Positions 1 to 8,212 of a stretch of DNA of 64,000 bases are shown here, in pieces. This DNA comes from an uncultured Candidatus Melainabacteria bacterium (GTDB lineage: Bacteria; Cyanobacteriota; Vampirovibrionia; Gastranaerophilales; Gastranaerophilaceae), in assembly GCA_949927415.1 (NCBI GenBank), contig CATLFB010000005.1, positions 1 through 64,000 on the forward strand, in the 5' to 3' direction. A model generated the notes under the pieces. That model was not told the origin of the DNA, made no database searches, and saw only the letters and a list, made by a program, of their open reading frames with translations. A program made the position numbers and the translations under genes. Every line of letters starts with the position of its first letter. The stretch's first letter is position 1.

Positions 1-52
1 AGAAGCCCCCCCCCCCCTGGCTCAAAGTATTGATTTTACTGGATTGTGGCAT
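1..52 (-). CDS. 5' end of an unidentified gene with a poly-G tract, cut by the window edge
   Basis: Reading leftwards, an ATG at 52-50 follows a clear AAAAGGAG ribosome site 8 bases upstream. It opens a frame that reads MPQSSKINTLSQGGGGF and leaves the window. A run of 12 G (minus strand) encodes the four glycines and is in frame at this length. A consensus promoter lies 37 bases further upstream. Only 17 residues are visible, so the product cannot be named. The layout (promoter, ribosome site, short unique N-terminus, G tract, GGC codon) resembles the prepilin-like gene near 40.7 kb, so a surface or pilin-like protein is a guess. Confidence 0.6.
   Translation of the reverse strand, partial: MPQSSKINTLSQGGGGF
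6..17 (-). repeat. Poly-G tract of 12 (phase-variation candidate)
   Basis: Twelve consecutive C on the plus strand, which is a G12 run in the coding strand of the truncated minus-strand gene. The flanks AGCCAG on the 5' side and CT on the 3' side match those of the 13-G tract at 40665-40677. Confidence 0.85.
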
Positions 53-88
53 TTTTAAATCTCCTTTTATTTTTCATGCTCCGATTTT

Positions 89-117
89 ATTATAAATTAT
101 TTTGCAAGTTTATGCAA
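89..117 (-). promoter_or_regulatory. Sigma70-type promoter of the truncated poly-G gene
   Basis: On the minus strand a TTGCAT -35 box (117-112), a 17-base spacer and a TATAAT -10 box (94-89) precede the ribosome site and the ATG at 52. The promoter overlaps the last codons of pabA, so the poly-G gene has its own transcription start rather than relying on the pab operon. Confidence 0.7.
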
Positions 118-694
118 GATAAGAATTCCTATACAAAAAATTTTTCAAAACCTCATATCCGTATTCTGTCAAAATCGCCTCGGGATGATATTGCACACCG
201 AAAATCGGCAATTTTTTATGCTGAATCCCCATTATTATTCCATCAACTGTTTTTGCACTCACCTCAAGCGTCTCAGGCAAAGTTTCAGCATCAACAATCA
301 GCGAATGATACCGCGTTGCATTGAAGTTCTCTGAGATTCCCTCAAAAATCCCCTTGCCGTTGTGAATAATTTCAGAAACCTTTCCATGTGTAGGATTTTT
401 GTCTTTAATTATTTTCGCGCCGAAAAATTGCGCAATGCACTGGTGCCCCAAACATATTCCAAGTATTTTTTTTGATTTGTGAAATCTCTCAAGCGCTGGC
501 ATGCAAACCCCTGCCGTGTCAGGGTTTCCCGCGCCGGGTGAAAGAATCAGATGCGAAAAATTTTCACTTGAAATCTCATCAATTTCCATTTCGTCATTCT
601 GTATAACCTCAACTTCCGCCCCTATTTCTTTCAAATACTGCACAATGTTGTAGGTAAAAGAATCGTAGTTGTCTATCATCAAAACTTTTGTCAA
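110..694 (-). CDS. pabA: Aminodeoxychorismate/anthranilate synthase glutamine amidotransferase subunit
   Basis: A 194-residue class I glutamine amidotransferase that supplies ammonia from glutamine to the chorismate-binding partner. The opening IDNYDSFTYN, the nucleophile motif GICLGHQCIA and the C-terminal YHPEA (His-x-Glu) give the full catalytic triad. Length is normal for PabA/TrpG. Its ATG overlaps the TGA of the upstream PabB-PabC fusion by four bases (ATGA at 691-694), so the pair is translationally coupled. Because the partner carries a PabC lyase domain, the role is most likely p-aminobenzoate synthesis for folate; service to tryptophan synthesis as well cannot be excluded. Confidence 0.92.
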   Translation of the reverse strand: MTKVLMIDNYDSFTYNIVQYLKEIGAEVEVIQNDEMEIDEISSENFSHLILSPGAGNPDTAGVCMPALERFHKSKKILGICLGHQCIAQFFGAKIIKDKNPTHGKVSEIIHNGKGIFEGISENFNATRYHSLIVDAETLPETLEVSAKTVDGIIMGIQHKKLPIFGVQYHPEAILTEYGYEVLKNFLYRNSYLA

Positions 695-2403
695 AATTCC
701 ACCTCCACGCAGCCGCGAACAGAGTTGACGCAGAAGATTTTGTCCGCATTTTCTAAATCATTTTTGTATAAAATTTTTGTGAAGATATTTTCCATTGAAT
801 TCAAATAAATTCCATCCAATCTGCCGCTCGAAACCGGCGGGGTGAAAAGTTTTCCGCCCTTTTGAATTATGATATTACTTCTTGCGCCTTCTGTAATTTC
901 GCCTTTTTCGTTAAAGAAAATTACATCAAAAACTTCGCCTTTTCTGATTTTTTCATAAGCCCCTTCAAACCATGGCTTGAAATCTGTTTTGTGATACAGA
1001 AAAATGTTTCGGCTTTGGACAGGTAAGTCTGAAAAAATTATTTTGTTTGTTAAATTCGGTTTTAACTCACGAAATTCGTGTTCAAAATTCCCGTCTTTTG
1101 AATATAAAATCCGCAAAATTCCATCGTTTAATCTTTCAAATTCAAAATTTTCCGCCCGCTTTTCCGACAATTTTTCCGGACTTTCGGAAGAATTTTTTTC
1201 GCATCTGAAATCAGTTTTTGAGGGAGCCGGAAATCCGAAAAACTCTGCGGATTTTGAAAGCCTTTCAAAATGTTCTTTTTCAAACAAAATTTTACCGTTT
1301 TCAACGCGCATTGTCTCAACAAGTTTGAAATCGGGCAGTAAAAATTTTGATTTTGTCAAAACTTCATCCCACTCTTCTGTTGTTGTGCTGTCCCAGACAA
1401 TGGCGCCGCCTGCGCGGTATTTGTAAGTCGTTTTTTCGCAAGTTTCTCTTTGCAGAATCCTTATCGGAACGCTGAAGATGCATTTTTCAGGTGACAAAAA
1501 TCCGATTGCGCCGCAGTAAATATTTCGGTTTCCCTTTTCGATTTCGTCGATAATTTTCATTGTGCTGACCTTTGGCGCGCCGGTGATTGAGCCGCAGGGA
1601 AAGATGCTTTTGAAAATGTCGTACAAACTAACTTCTTCGCGAATTTCAGCTGTGATTTTTGATGTCATTTGATGAAGCGTGGAATGCGTTTCGATTTCAA
1701 AAAGTTTTTCGACCTTCACGCTGCCGGTTTTTGCAATTCTGCCCAAATCATTGCGAAGAAGATCCACAATCATGACATTTTCCGCTCTGTTTTTGACATC
1801 GTTTTTTAGAAATTCAATATTTTTCAAATCTTCTTCATTCGTTCTGCCGCGCCTGATTGTGCCTTTCATCGGGCGGGTCGTGATTTTACTTTTTTCAAGT
1901 TCAAAAAACAATTCCGGCGAAAAAGAAAGAATCGTGTCGAATTCGTTCTCAAAAAATGCGTTGTAAGGCGTTGGTTGTTTTTGCAGAAGATATTCAAAAA
2001 GTTTCAGCGAATCTCCTTCGTATTCCACGTCAAAATCCAGTGTGTAATTGACTTCGTAGGTGTTTCCGTTTGCGATGGCCTGTTTGATTTTTTCAATTGC
2101 TTTTGCGTAATTTTCAAAATCAATTGTCGGAATCGGATTTAGCCGGATTTTTTCGGGCAAAGTCTTTGTGTCAGGCAGAAATTCTTCAAAATTTTCATAA
2201 ACCTCAAAATACAAAAGCGGTTTGGCAAAAGAAAAATTTCCATCCTCAAAAACATGCCTCATCTCGTATCTGCAGTAGCCTGTGAGAAAATATTTTTCTT
2301 TAAGCTTTTCGATTTTTTCGAACGCTTTTTGAACATCGAGGCTGTTAAATGCCGTGATGATTTCTATTGGATTTTTGAAAATTTTGTTTCCGTAAACCGT
2401 CAT
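691..2403 (-). CDS. pabBC: Aminodeoxychorismate synthase component I fused to aminodeoxychorismate lyase
   Basis: A 570-residue fusion making p-aminobenzoate from chorismate. Residues about 75-345 form the chorismate-binding domain (RPMKGTIRRGRT, GSITGAPKVSTMKIIDEIE). Residues about 365-570 form a class IV aminotransferase-fold lyase of PabC type (ETMRVENG near its start, GARSNIII near its end). The start is placed at the ATG at 2403, not at the longer frame beginning at 2478, because a TATACT -10 box sits six bases upstream of that ATG. The transcript would therefore be leaderless, and no Shine-Dalgarno is visible. The stop overlaps pabA. PabB/PabC fusions are known in several bacteria; both halves look intact. 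Confidence 0.9.
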   Translation of the reverse strand: MTVYGNKIFKNPIEIITAFNSLDVQKAFEKIEKLKEKYFLTGYCRYEMRHVFEDGNFSFAKPLLYFEVYENFEEFLPDTKTLPEKIRLNPIPTIDFENYAKAIEKIKQAIANGNTYEVNYTLDFDVEYEGDSLKLFEYLLQKQPTPYNAFFENEFDTILSFSPELFFELEKSKITTRPMKGTIRRGRTNEEDLKNIEFLKNDVKNRAENVMIVDLLRNDLGRIAKTGSVKVEKLFEIETHSTLHQMTSKITAEIREEVSLYDIFKSIFPCGSITGAPKVSTMKIIDEIEKGNRNIYCGAIGFLSPEKCIFSVPIRILQRETCEKTTYKYRAGGAIVWDSTTTEEWDEVLTKSKFLLPDFKLVETMRVENGKILFEKEHFERLSKSAEFFGFPAPSKTDFRCEKNSSESPEKLSEKRAENFEFERLNDGILRILYSKDGNFEHEFRELKPNLTNKIIFSDLPVQSRNIFLYHKTDFKPWFEGAYEKIRKGEVFDVIFFNEKGEITEGARSNIIIQKGGKLFTPPVSSGRLDGIYLNSMENIFTKILYKNDLENADKIFCVNSVRGCVEVEF

Positions 2404-2458
2404 AAATAAAGTATAATCAAAAATTTGGAATCGGGTTAGTATTTTAAAGAAAAATATG

Positions 2459-2464
2459 ATATAA
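2459..2464 (+). promoter_or_regulatory. -10 box of the toroid-protein gene
   Basis: TATAAT (in ATATGATATAAT) lies 34 bases before the ATG at 2499, leaving room for the AAAGGA ribosome site. The 95-base gap to pabBC is thus a divergent promoter region. I could not assign a convincing -35 box. Confidence 0.5.
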
Positions 2465-2498
2465 TTTTCTTCAAACAAGGAATGGCGAAAGGATTTTT

Positions 2499-3692
2499 AT
2501 GAAACAATCTGTTTTGATAACTTTATCGGTTTTGGTGCTGTTGATAATTTTGTATTCAGCGGTTAAAAGACCGTTTGCACAGGCGGCTGAGACAAAAAAC
2601 AGTCTCGACAATTCGATTAACCTTGCAATGACATATATTTCAAACAGCACGCTAGAAAACGGCAGATTTGTTTATAATTCAAATGTTAATCCTGAAATTT
2701 TGTACAGCAATGAAAAGTACAACGCACTGAGACATGCAGGAACTTTATATTCTATGTATCTCTGCGAAAGGGTTTTGAAAAACGACTCACTTCGCGAAAA
2801 AAGATATCTTGCTTCAAAATATTTTGTCGAAAATTACATAAAACAAATCGGACCTGATATTTATGCGGTTGTTTCAAAGCCGGAGGAAGAAAATCTGGAG
2901 TTTCCGCAGGCCAAAACCGGCGGAACGGGTTTAGCGCTAATCGGGCTTTCTAACCTTTATCCGGAGGGCAAAGTTGATTTGAAAATTCTTCGCGGACTCG
3001 GAAATTTTGCGCTTTACATGCAAAAGGCGGACGGAAGTTTTTATTCGAAATACAATCTTCCGCAGGCCCAAAAAGATGAAAAATTCGTCTCGCTTTATTA
3101 TCCGGGAGAAGTCGCATACGGACTTTTGTTCCTTTATGAAGTCGACAAACAGGAAAAGTGGCTTGAATCTTCTAAAAAAGCACTTTTGTATCTTGCAAAT
3201 TCGCGCAAAAACAAAGGGTTGAATGTTCCGTACGATCATTGGGCAATGCTTGCGGCCAAAAAACTTTTTGAAACTCCGGATAACGGCTTGAGCGCGGTTG
3301 AAAAAATTCTTTTGCAGCGTCATTGCGAACAGATGGCAAAATCAATTTTGGATACGCAAATTGTGGATGCGGGAAACACTTATCGCGGCGGATTTGTTGA
3401 CAATCTCAGGCTTTGCAGTATCGGAACAATTATGGAAGGTTTAGTTGCAATTTATTATTGCATTGAGGATGAAAAATTAAAGGAAAAAGTTCTGAATGCA
3501 CTGGCGCTCGGCACGGATTTTCTTAGCCGCTATCAGGTAAAAGTTGGCGCCAGAAGGGGCGGTTTGCCGATGAATGCTTACTGGACGCTTTCAAATGCGG
3601 ATGAAAAATCAAAGGTTATCAGAATTGATAATGTTCAGCATGTTTTATCGGCGTGGATTACGTATAAACAAATTTTCATGACTCAGAATTAA
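2499..3692 (+). CDS. Exported alpha/alpha-toroid-like protein, paralogue of the 34.6-kb gene
   Basis: A 397-residue protein with an N-terminal hydrophobic segment (residues 5-20), either a signal peptide or a membrane anchor. The body has paired helices with GGTGLALIGLSNL, YYPGEVAYGLLFLYE, DHWAMLA and a closing RIDNVQHVLSAWITYKQ. This suggests an (alpha/alpha)-barrel like those of glycan-processing epimerases or hydrolases; I cannot name the enzyme. A second copy at 34654-35820 shares the same motifs in the same order (LRHAGTLY, DMYGVVSKP-like, RIDNVQHALSAWVTYK) but is not obviously exported. An AAAGGA ribosome site precedes the ATG. Function is unknown; a cell-envelope glycan role is inference. 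Confidence 0.8.
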   Translation: MKQSVLITLSVLVLLIILYSAVKRPFAQAAETKNSLDNSINLAMTYISNSTLENGRFVYNSNVNPEILYSNEKYNALRHAGTLYSMYLCERVLKNDSLREKRYLASKYFVENYIKQIGPDIYAVVSKPEEENLEFPQAKTGGTGLALIGLSNLYPEGKVDLKILRGLGNFALYMQKADGSFYSKYNLPQAQKDEKFVSLYYPGEVAYGLLFLYEVDKQEKWLESSKKALLYLANSRKNKGLNVPYDHWAMLAAKKLFETPDNGLSAVEKILLQRHCEQMAKSILDTQIVDAGNTYRGGFVDNLRLCSIGTIMEGLVAIYYCIEDEKLKEKVLNALALGTDFLSRYQVKVGARRGGLPMNAYWTLSNADEKSKVIRIDNVQHVLSAWITYKQIFMTQN

Positions 3693-3838
3693 ATCCGGCG
3701 CGGCTGTTCACAAATTTTGCACTTCAATAAAATTGCCTGTGCGCTTAATTACAAAAAAAGTTGTTCATGTTAAACTTGTTTTGTAATCAGCCGGAAAATT
3801 TTTGCGGCAAGTAAAATAAAAATAAAAGAGGTAATAAT

Positions 3839-5149
3839 ATGAAAGTTGCATTGTTAAATCACGGATGTGCGAAAAACCTTGTGGATTCAGAGTTGATGCT
3901 CGGGCTTCTGGCAGAAAAGGGGCATGAAATTACGCTTGATGAAAACGATGCACAAATTGTTATTGTGAACACCTGTTCTTTTATTCATGATGCGGAAAAA
4001 GAATCGGTTCAATCAATTCTTCAGATGGTGAATGAGGGCAAAAAAGTTATTGTGACGGGATGTCTTCCGCAAAAGCATAAGGCGGAACTCAAAAAAGCAA
4101 TTCCTGAAATCTGTGCAATGATAGGTACTTCAGACATCAGCGAAATCGTCGGGATTATTGACAAAATCGCGGGCGAAAAAACGGATGAATATATCGAAAA
4201 AATTTCAGAAAAACCTGAATATATTTACCCTGAAGAAATCGAGCGCCAGCAGATTACAATGGGCGCAAGTTCTTATATAAAGATTGCCGACGGGTGTAAT
4301 TATCACTGCGGCTACTGCATAATTCCGCAGCTTCGCGGGGCATATCACTCAAGAACCATCGAAAACATTGTTGAAGAAGCCAAAAAGCTTGTCAAAAAAG
4401 GCGTCACCGAAATTGATTTAATTGCGCAGGATACAACAAGCTACGGCATTGATATTTACGGCAAAACCTCTCTGGCAAGACTTCTTGAAGAATTGAACAA
4501 AATCGAGGGACTATCCTGGATTCGTATTATGTACGCTTATCCTTCGCAGTTGAACGATGAATTAATTAATGCGATTGCAAAACTTGATAAGGTTGTAAAA
4601 TATATTGATTTGCCGCTTCAGCATTCGGATGCGCAGATTTTGGAGGCAATGAGAAGGCCTGTTTTTGATTATGAAGTTTTGATAAACAAGCTTCGCGATA
4701 AAATTCCGAATGTTGCAATAAGAACTGCCTTTATTGTCGGATATCCGGGCGAAACCGACGAGCAGTTTGAAGACCTTTATCATTTTGTTGAAAAAATGCG
4801 CTTTGACAGAATGGGAGTTTTTGAATATTCGCGCGAAAAAAATACGGTTTCTTATGATATGTTAAATCAGGTTCCGAAAAAAGTTAAGCATGAACGTTAC
4901 AAAAAACTTATGGCGCTCCAGCAAAAGATTTCTTTAGAAAACAATCAGGCAAAAGTCGGAAAAGAAATTCCCTGTATTGTTGAAGGTTTCACGGACGACG
5001 GCGTTGTGATAATGCGTTCATACGCTGATGCGCCGGAAATCGACGGGCTTGTTTACGCCGCAAGTGACCGTCCTGTTGTGCCGGGGGATGTTGAACAGGT
5101 CAAAATCGAGCGTGCCGATGAGTACGATTTGTTCGGAAAAATCGTTTAA
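3839..5149 (+). CDS. rimO: Ribosomal protein S12 methylthiotransferase
   Basis: A 436-residue radical-SAM methylthiotransferase that modifies an Asp of ribosomal protein S12. The N-terminal UPF0004 domain carries three cluster cysteines (NHGCAKN, NTCSF, TGCLP). The radical SAM CxxxCxxC motif is in DGCNYHCGYCIIPQLRG, and a C-terminal TRAM domain starts near residue 370. Length is typical. The Asp/Ser-rich N-terminal sequence (HGCAKNLVDSE) favours RimO over MiaB. It is preceded by AAAGAGGTAATAT as ribosome site and followed by about 70 bases before the broken prepilin gene. Confidence 0.95.
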   Translation: MKVALLNHGCAKNLVDSELMLGLLAEKGHEITLDENDAQIVIVNTCSFIHDAEKESVQSILQMVNEGKKVIVTGCLPQKHKAELKKAIPEICAMIGTSDISEIVGIIDKIAGEKTDEYIEKISEKPEYIYPEEIERQQITMGASSYIKIADGCNYHCGYCIIPQLRGAYHSRTIENIVEEAKKLVKKGVTEIDLIAQDTTSYGIDIYGKTSLARLLEELNKIEGLSWIRIMYAYPSQLNDELINAIAKLDKVVKYIDLPLQHSDAQILEAMRRPVFDYEVLINKLRDKIPNVAIRTAFIVGYPGETDEQFEDLYHFVEKMRFDRMGVFEYSREKNTVSYDMLNQVPKKVKHERYKKLMALQQKISLENNQAKVGKEIPCIVEGFTDDGVVIMRSYADAPEIDGLVYAASDRPVVPGDVEQVKIERADEYDLFGKIV

Positions 5150-5160
5150 GCGGCGTTGAC

Positions 5161-5189
5161 TTGCGCAAATTGTAAAATTTAAGTATAAT
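5161..5189 (+). promoter_or_regulatory. Promoter of the broken prepilin gene
   Basis: TTGCGC (5161-5166), a 17-base spacer and TATAAT (5184-5189), followed by AAAGGAGG and the ATG at 5221. Both transcription and translation signals of the disrupted gene are therefore intact. Confidence 0.65.
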
Positions 5190-5220
5190 ATTTATATAAA
5201 ATTTTAAAGGAGGCTAAAGT

Positions 5221-6044
5221 ATGACTATTATTGGAATTAACGGGGGGGGGGGCACCCGCAAATAAGCCTTCCTGAAAGCTTTTTGGCTGCATTTGATTCT
5301 GCAAAATCCGTTGAGCCGGCAGATGTTTCAAGATGCAAATTTCGTACCGCTTTTACTTTAGCAGAAGTTCTGATTACTCTTGGCATAATCTGAATTGTTG
5401 CGGCTATGACTTTGCCGTCTGTAATTGGAAATTACAGGAAAAAAATTACTGTTTCTCGTCTTCAGGAGGCATATTCGTTGCTTTCACAAGCTGTTTTGAT
5501 GTCGATAAAAGATAATGAAGCTATTGAATATTGGGATTTTACAATTTCCGGTGAAGAATTCCTTCAAAGATATATAAAACCCTACATGCAAGATATTGTA
5601 AATATTGACGGAGACGGCAAGGAAGGGTCTTTGAATTCGGACTCAAAAACCATGGCTCTTGCAAACGGTCAGACAATTTATGGAACTATCTACAAAAATT
5701 CGCTGGTTTTGCCATATTTTAATATAATCGTTGATATAAACGGGAATAAAAAACCAAATTTGATGGGAGTTGACAGGTTTTCATTTTATATATTTTCGAA
5801 GAAAGCTATTTTGTCGAATACCGGATTAGGCGATTGTGCCCAAAATATTCCGCGCGGAGGATTATATCCTGACGGATACGGTTACAGCAGGGAAAGACTT
5901 TTGAATGACGGCTGGCGCGGGTGCAACAATGATAAAAACGCACTTGCGCCGGATGGCGGAAGGCGTACAAGCCAGTTTGGCGCCTTTTGTACCGCCCTGA
6001 TTATGATGGATGGCTGGAAAATAAGCGACGATTATAAATGGTAA
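5221..6044 (+). pseudogene. Type IV prepilin-like gene, frame-broken at a poly-G tract and carrying a nonsense codon
   Basis: From the ATG at 5221 (AAAGGAGG ribosome site) the frame reads MTIIGING then enters 11 G and stops at 5260. If the tract were 12 or 9 G long, the frame would continue as HPQISLPESFLAAF, then through AFTLAEVLITLGII, and meet an in-frame TGA at 5391 exactly where homologues have Gly (GGA). Beyond it the frame runs IVAAMTLPSVIGN to a normal pilin-like C-terminus ending DDYKW at 6044. The product would be a pseudopilin with a leader of about 44 residues. TGA serves as a stop elsewhere in the window, so recoding is unlikely. The gene is either off by tract length plus a point mutation, or the TGA is a base-calling error. 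Confidence 0.75.
5242..5252 (+). repeat. Poly-G tract of 11 (phase-variation candidate, off length)
   Basis: Eleven G directly after the codon AAC of the prepilin-like gene. The downstream prepilin frame needs a tract length divisible by three, so 11 leaves it out of frame. Confidence 0.85.
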
Positions 6045-6120
6045 TTTAATTTCAAGTACCGGCTTTCAGGCATGCAAAATGTCATAAGAGCAAATCCGAT
6101 TTTTTGAGCCTATACAAAAA

Positions 6121-6399
6121 TTATTTGTGCTTATAAATCTGTTTTGCTCTTATGACGATATCTTTATACATCGGTTTTAAAAGTTTTACTGTATCGTTGC
6201 AATCTTTTGCGATTTTTGCACACCAGCATGTGCAGCCGTAAGATATTAGCATATTTGGAAGCATGTGAGACATTGCATTGTCGACTCCGATTTTGAGATT
6301 TATTGCAGAAGCAACCGCTGCCATGTTTCTCACAATTTTCACATGTTTATACGTCCTTGTTACCATATATTTTGAAGTATCTAAATTTGTTATTTTCAT
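6121..6399 (-). CDS. Small hypothetical protein
   Basis: A possible 92-residue protein, MKITNLDTSKYMV onward, with a cysteine cluster YGCTCWCAKIAKDC and a basic C-terminus (RAKQIYKHK). The start at 6399 is preferred over 6423 because a TATATA -10-like box lies six bases upstream, the same leaderless layout as pabBC and proB. No family is recognised. It lies between the broken prepilin gene and the flippase gene, on the opposite strand. It could be spurious. Confidence 0.45.
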   Translation of the reverse strand: MKITNLDTSKYMVTRTYKHVKIVRNMAAVASAINLKIGVDNAMSHMLPNMLISYGCTCWCAKIAKDCNDTVKLLKPMYKDIVIRAKQIYKHK

Positions 6400-6499
6400 A
6401 ATGTTTATATAAAATCCGAACAAAAAAAAATTTGCTATTCTATAAATAATTTTAACGTATTTTATTAATATTTTAATCTCTGGCGCAAACTGAAATTTT

Positions 6500-6512
6500 A
6501 TAGTATTATAAT
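6500..6512 (+). promoter_or_regulatory. -10 region of the flippase gene
   Basis: TAGTATTATAAT ends about 30 bases before the ATG at 6543. The -35 box is not clear. Confidence 0.4.
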
Positions 6513-6542
6513 TTCAAGTTTTAGTTTGGATGGAATTTGCGT

Positions 6543-7997
6543 ATGAAGTTTGCGGAAGATAAAGCGGTTGATAAAGAACAGTTAAATGCAATATTTAAAG
6601 ATATTATAAAGTATTCGCCATCGAAACTTTGCGGCATGCTCGGAAATGCCCTGATTGTTCCGGTTTATACGCACTTGCTTCTCCCTGAACAATACGGGCT
6701 GTATTCGCTTTCTATCGCGTTTCTGTCGTTTTTGTGCATAATTTTTTCCGACTGGGTAGGGCTTTCAGGCCTCAGGTTTTTCCGCTCATTCCAGCTCGCG
6801 GATGAACTGCCGAAATACCTTTCAATGCTTGTTTCTATCCTGACTTTTAATATTTTTGCAATGTTTATCGTGGCTTTTTTGTTCAGGCACAATTTCTACG
6901 ACTTTTTCCATATCCAGCCAAAATATTTCTTCTGTATTTTGATTCTGATAATTCCTGTTGCCATAAGAGCGCTGTTATTCCAGCTTTTGAGGGCGCAGTT
7001 GAAGTCGGTTGCATTTACGTTTTCGACCATTCTGAACCAGATTTTGACAATGGGTTTGTCGGTTTTGATTATAAAATGTTTTAACCTCGGCGCACTCTCG
7101 CTTCTTCTCGGTATGGGAATTTCTATCACTCTTACAGATATTTTGCTGATTTTCCAGAGCGGTATTTTGAAATATTTCAGAAAACCAAATCTGAACTTAA
7201 ATGTCCTAATCCCGATGTTCAAGTACGGAATCCCGATTGCCGCAACATCTCTGAGCGCTTGGGTTATCAACCAGAGCAACAAATTTATTATGAACAGCAT
7301 AAGCGGATTTAAAGAAGTCGGACTTGTCGGAGTTGCATACGGGCTTACGCTGCCGCTTCTTATGACGATTTTTTCTATAATTACGGTTGCGGCGGTGCCC
7401 AGAATATTTAACATGTTTGAAGAAAAAAATGATGTGCGCCCGATTATTACAAGATTCACGGGCTATTTCCTCGTTGTTTCTATCCCGATGATTACGGTCG
7501 TGTCAATTTATGCGCCGCAATTTGTCGACATGCTCGCAAATACAAAATTCCATGAAGCTTACAGGCTTATCCCCTACTTCGCGTTCGGATGTTTCTTCAT
7601 GGCGCTTTCTGATTACACAACGCTTCAATATCACCTTGCAAACAAAACCTATATTGATTTTATACTCAAACTGATTTCAGGCGTTGTAGGAATTGCTGCA
7701 AATATTATACTTATTCCTAAAATGGGGCTTGAAGGCGCAGGTATCGCAACTTTGAGCGCAAATTTTGTTTACTTCTTCTTGAGCCTGATTATCAGAATTC
7801 CGAACCTTGAACTTTACTGTCCTGCAAGAACTATTTTGCGAATGGTTTTAACATTTATTCCTTTCGGGCTTTTGTATTACGCTTTCCGGCAAACGACAGC
7901 AATTCCGGCTCTGGTCCAAATGCTGGCGCTTCTTGCCGTATTCTACGGCGTTTACTGGGGAGTTAGCAAAACTATTCTTAAGCGGCCTGTTGTATAA
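6543..7997 (+). CDS. Polysaccharide flippase of the Wzx/MOP family
   Basis: A 484-residue integral membrane protein with about 12 to 14 hydrophobic segments spread over its whole length. The N-terminal KYSPSKLCGMLGNALIVPVYTHLLLPEQYGLYSLSIAF is the usual opening of lipid-linked oligosaccharide flippases of the MOP superfamily. Such proteins turn undecaprenyl-linked units across the inner membrane for O-antigen, capsule or exopolysaccharide. The ATG at 6543 is preferred to a TTG two codons upstream. No glycan cluster surrounds it, so the glycan is unknown. Confidence 0.85.
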   Translation: MKFAEDKAVDKEQLNAIFKDIIKYSPSKLCGMLGNALIVPVYTHLLLPEQYGLYSLSIAFLSFLCIIFSDWVGLSGLRFFRSFQLADELPKYLSMLVSILTFNIFAMFIVAFLFRHNFYDFFHIQPKYFFCILILIIPVAIRALLFQLLRAQLKSVAFTFSTILNQILTMGLSVLIIKCFNLGALSLLLGMGISITLTDILLIFQSGILKYFRKPNLNLNVLIPMFKYGIPIAATSLSAWVINQSNKFIMNSISGFKEVGLVGVAYGLTLPLLMTIFSIITVAAVPRIFNMFEEKNDVRPIITRFTGYFLVVSIPMITVVSIYAPQFVDMLANTKFHEAYRLIPYFAFGCFFMALSDYTTLQYHLANKTYIDFILKLISGVVGIAANIILIPKMGLEGAGIATLSANFVYFFLSLIIRIPNLELYCPARTILRMVLTFIPFGLLYYAFRQTTAIPALVQMLALLAVFYGVYWGVSKTILKRPVV

Positions 7998-8212
7998 AAT
8001 TCCTTAATAAAAATTTACAAATCAGCAATAAAAATTTTTCACAGATGTTTAAATATCTAAGGAATATTTTGGCATGACTTTGCCAAAACTCTGTAATATA
8101 TGGTAACAATGATAGAAAAATAAAAATCAGCTTGTTAATATATAACAGTAAGATTAGGAAAAAGATAAAAATTTTCATATAAAAATTAGGGAAAAATTGA
8201 AAGGAATCAGAC

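Noticed and set aside
5385..5396. UGA recoded as glycine, suggested by TGA in place of a conserved Gly codon
   Set aside because: pabBC and other intact genes in the window end in TGA and no other gene has internal TGA, so a point mutation or base-calling error is simpler.
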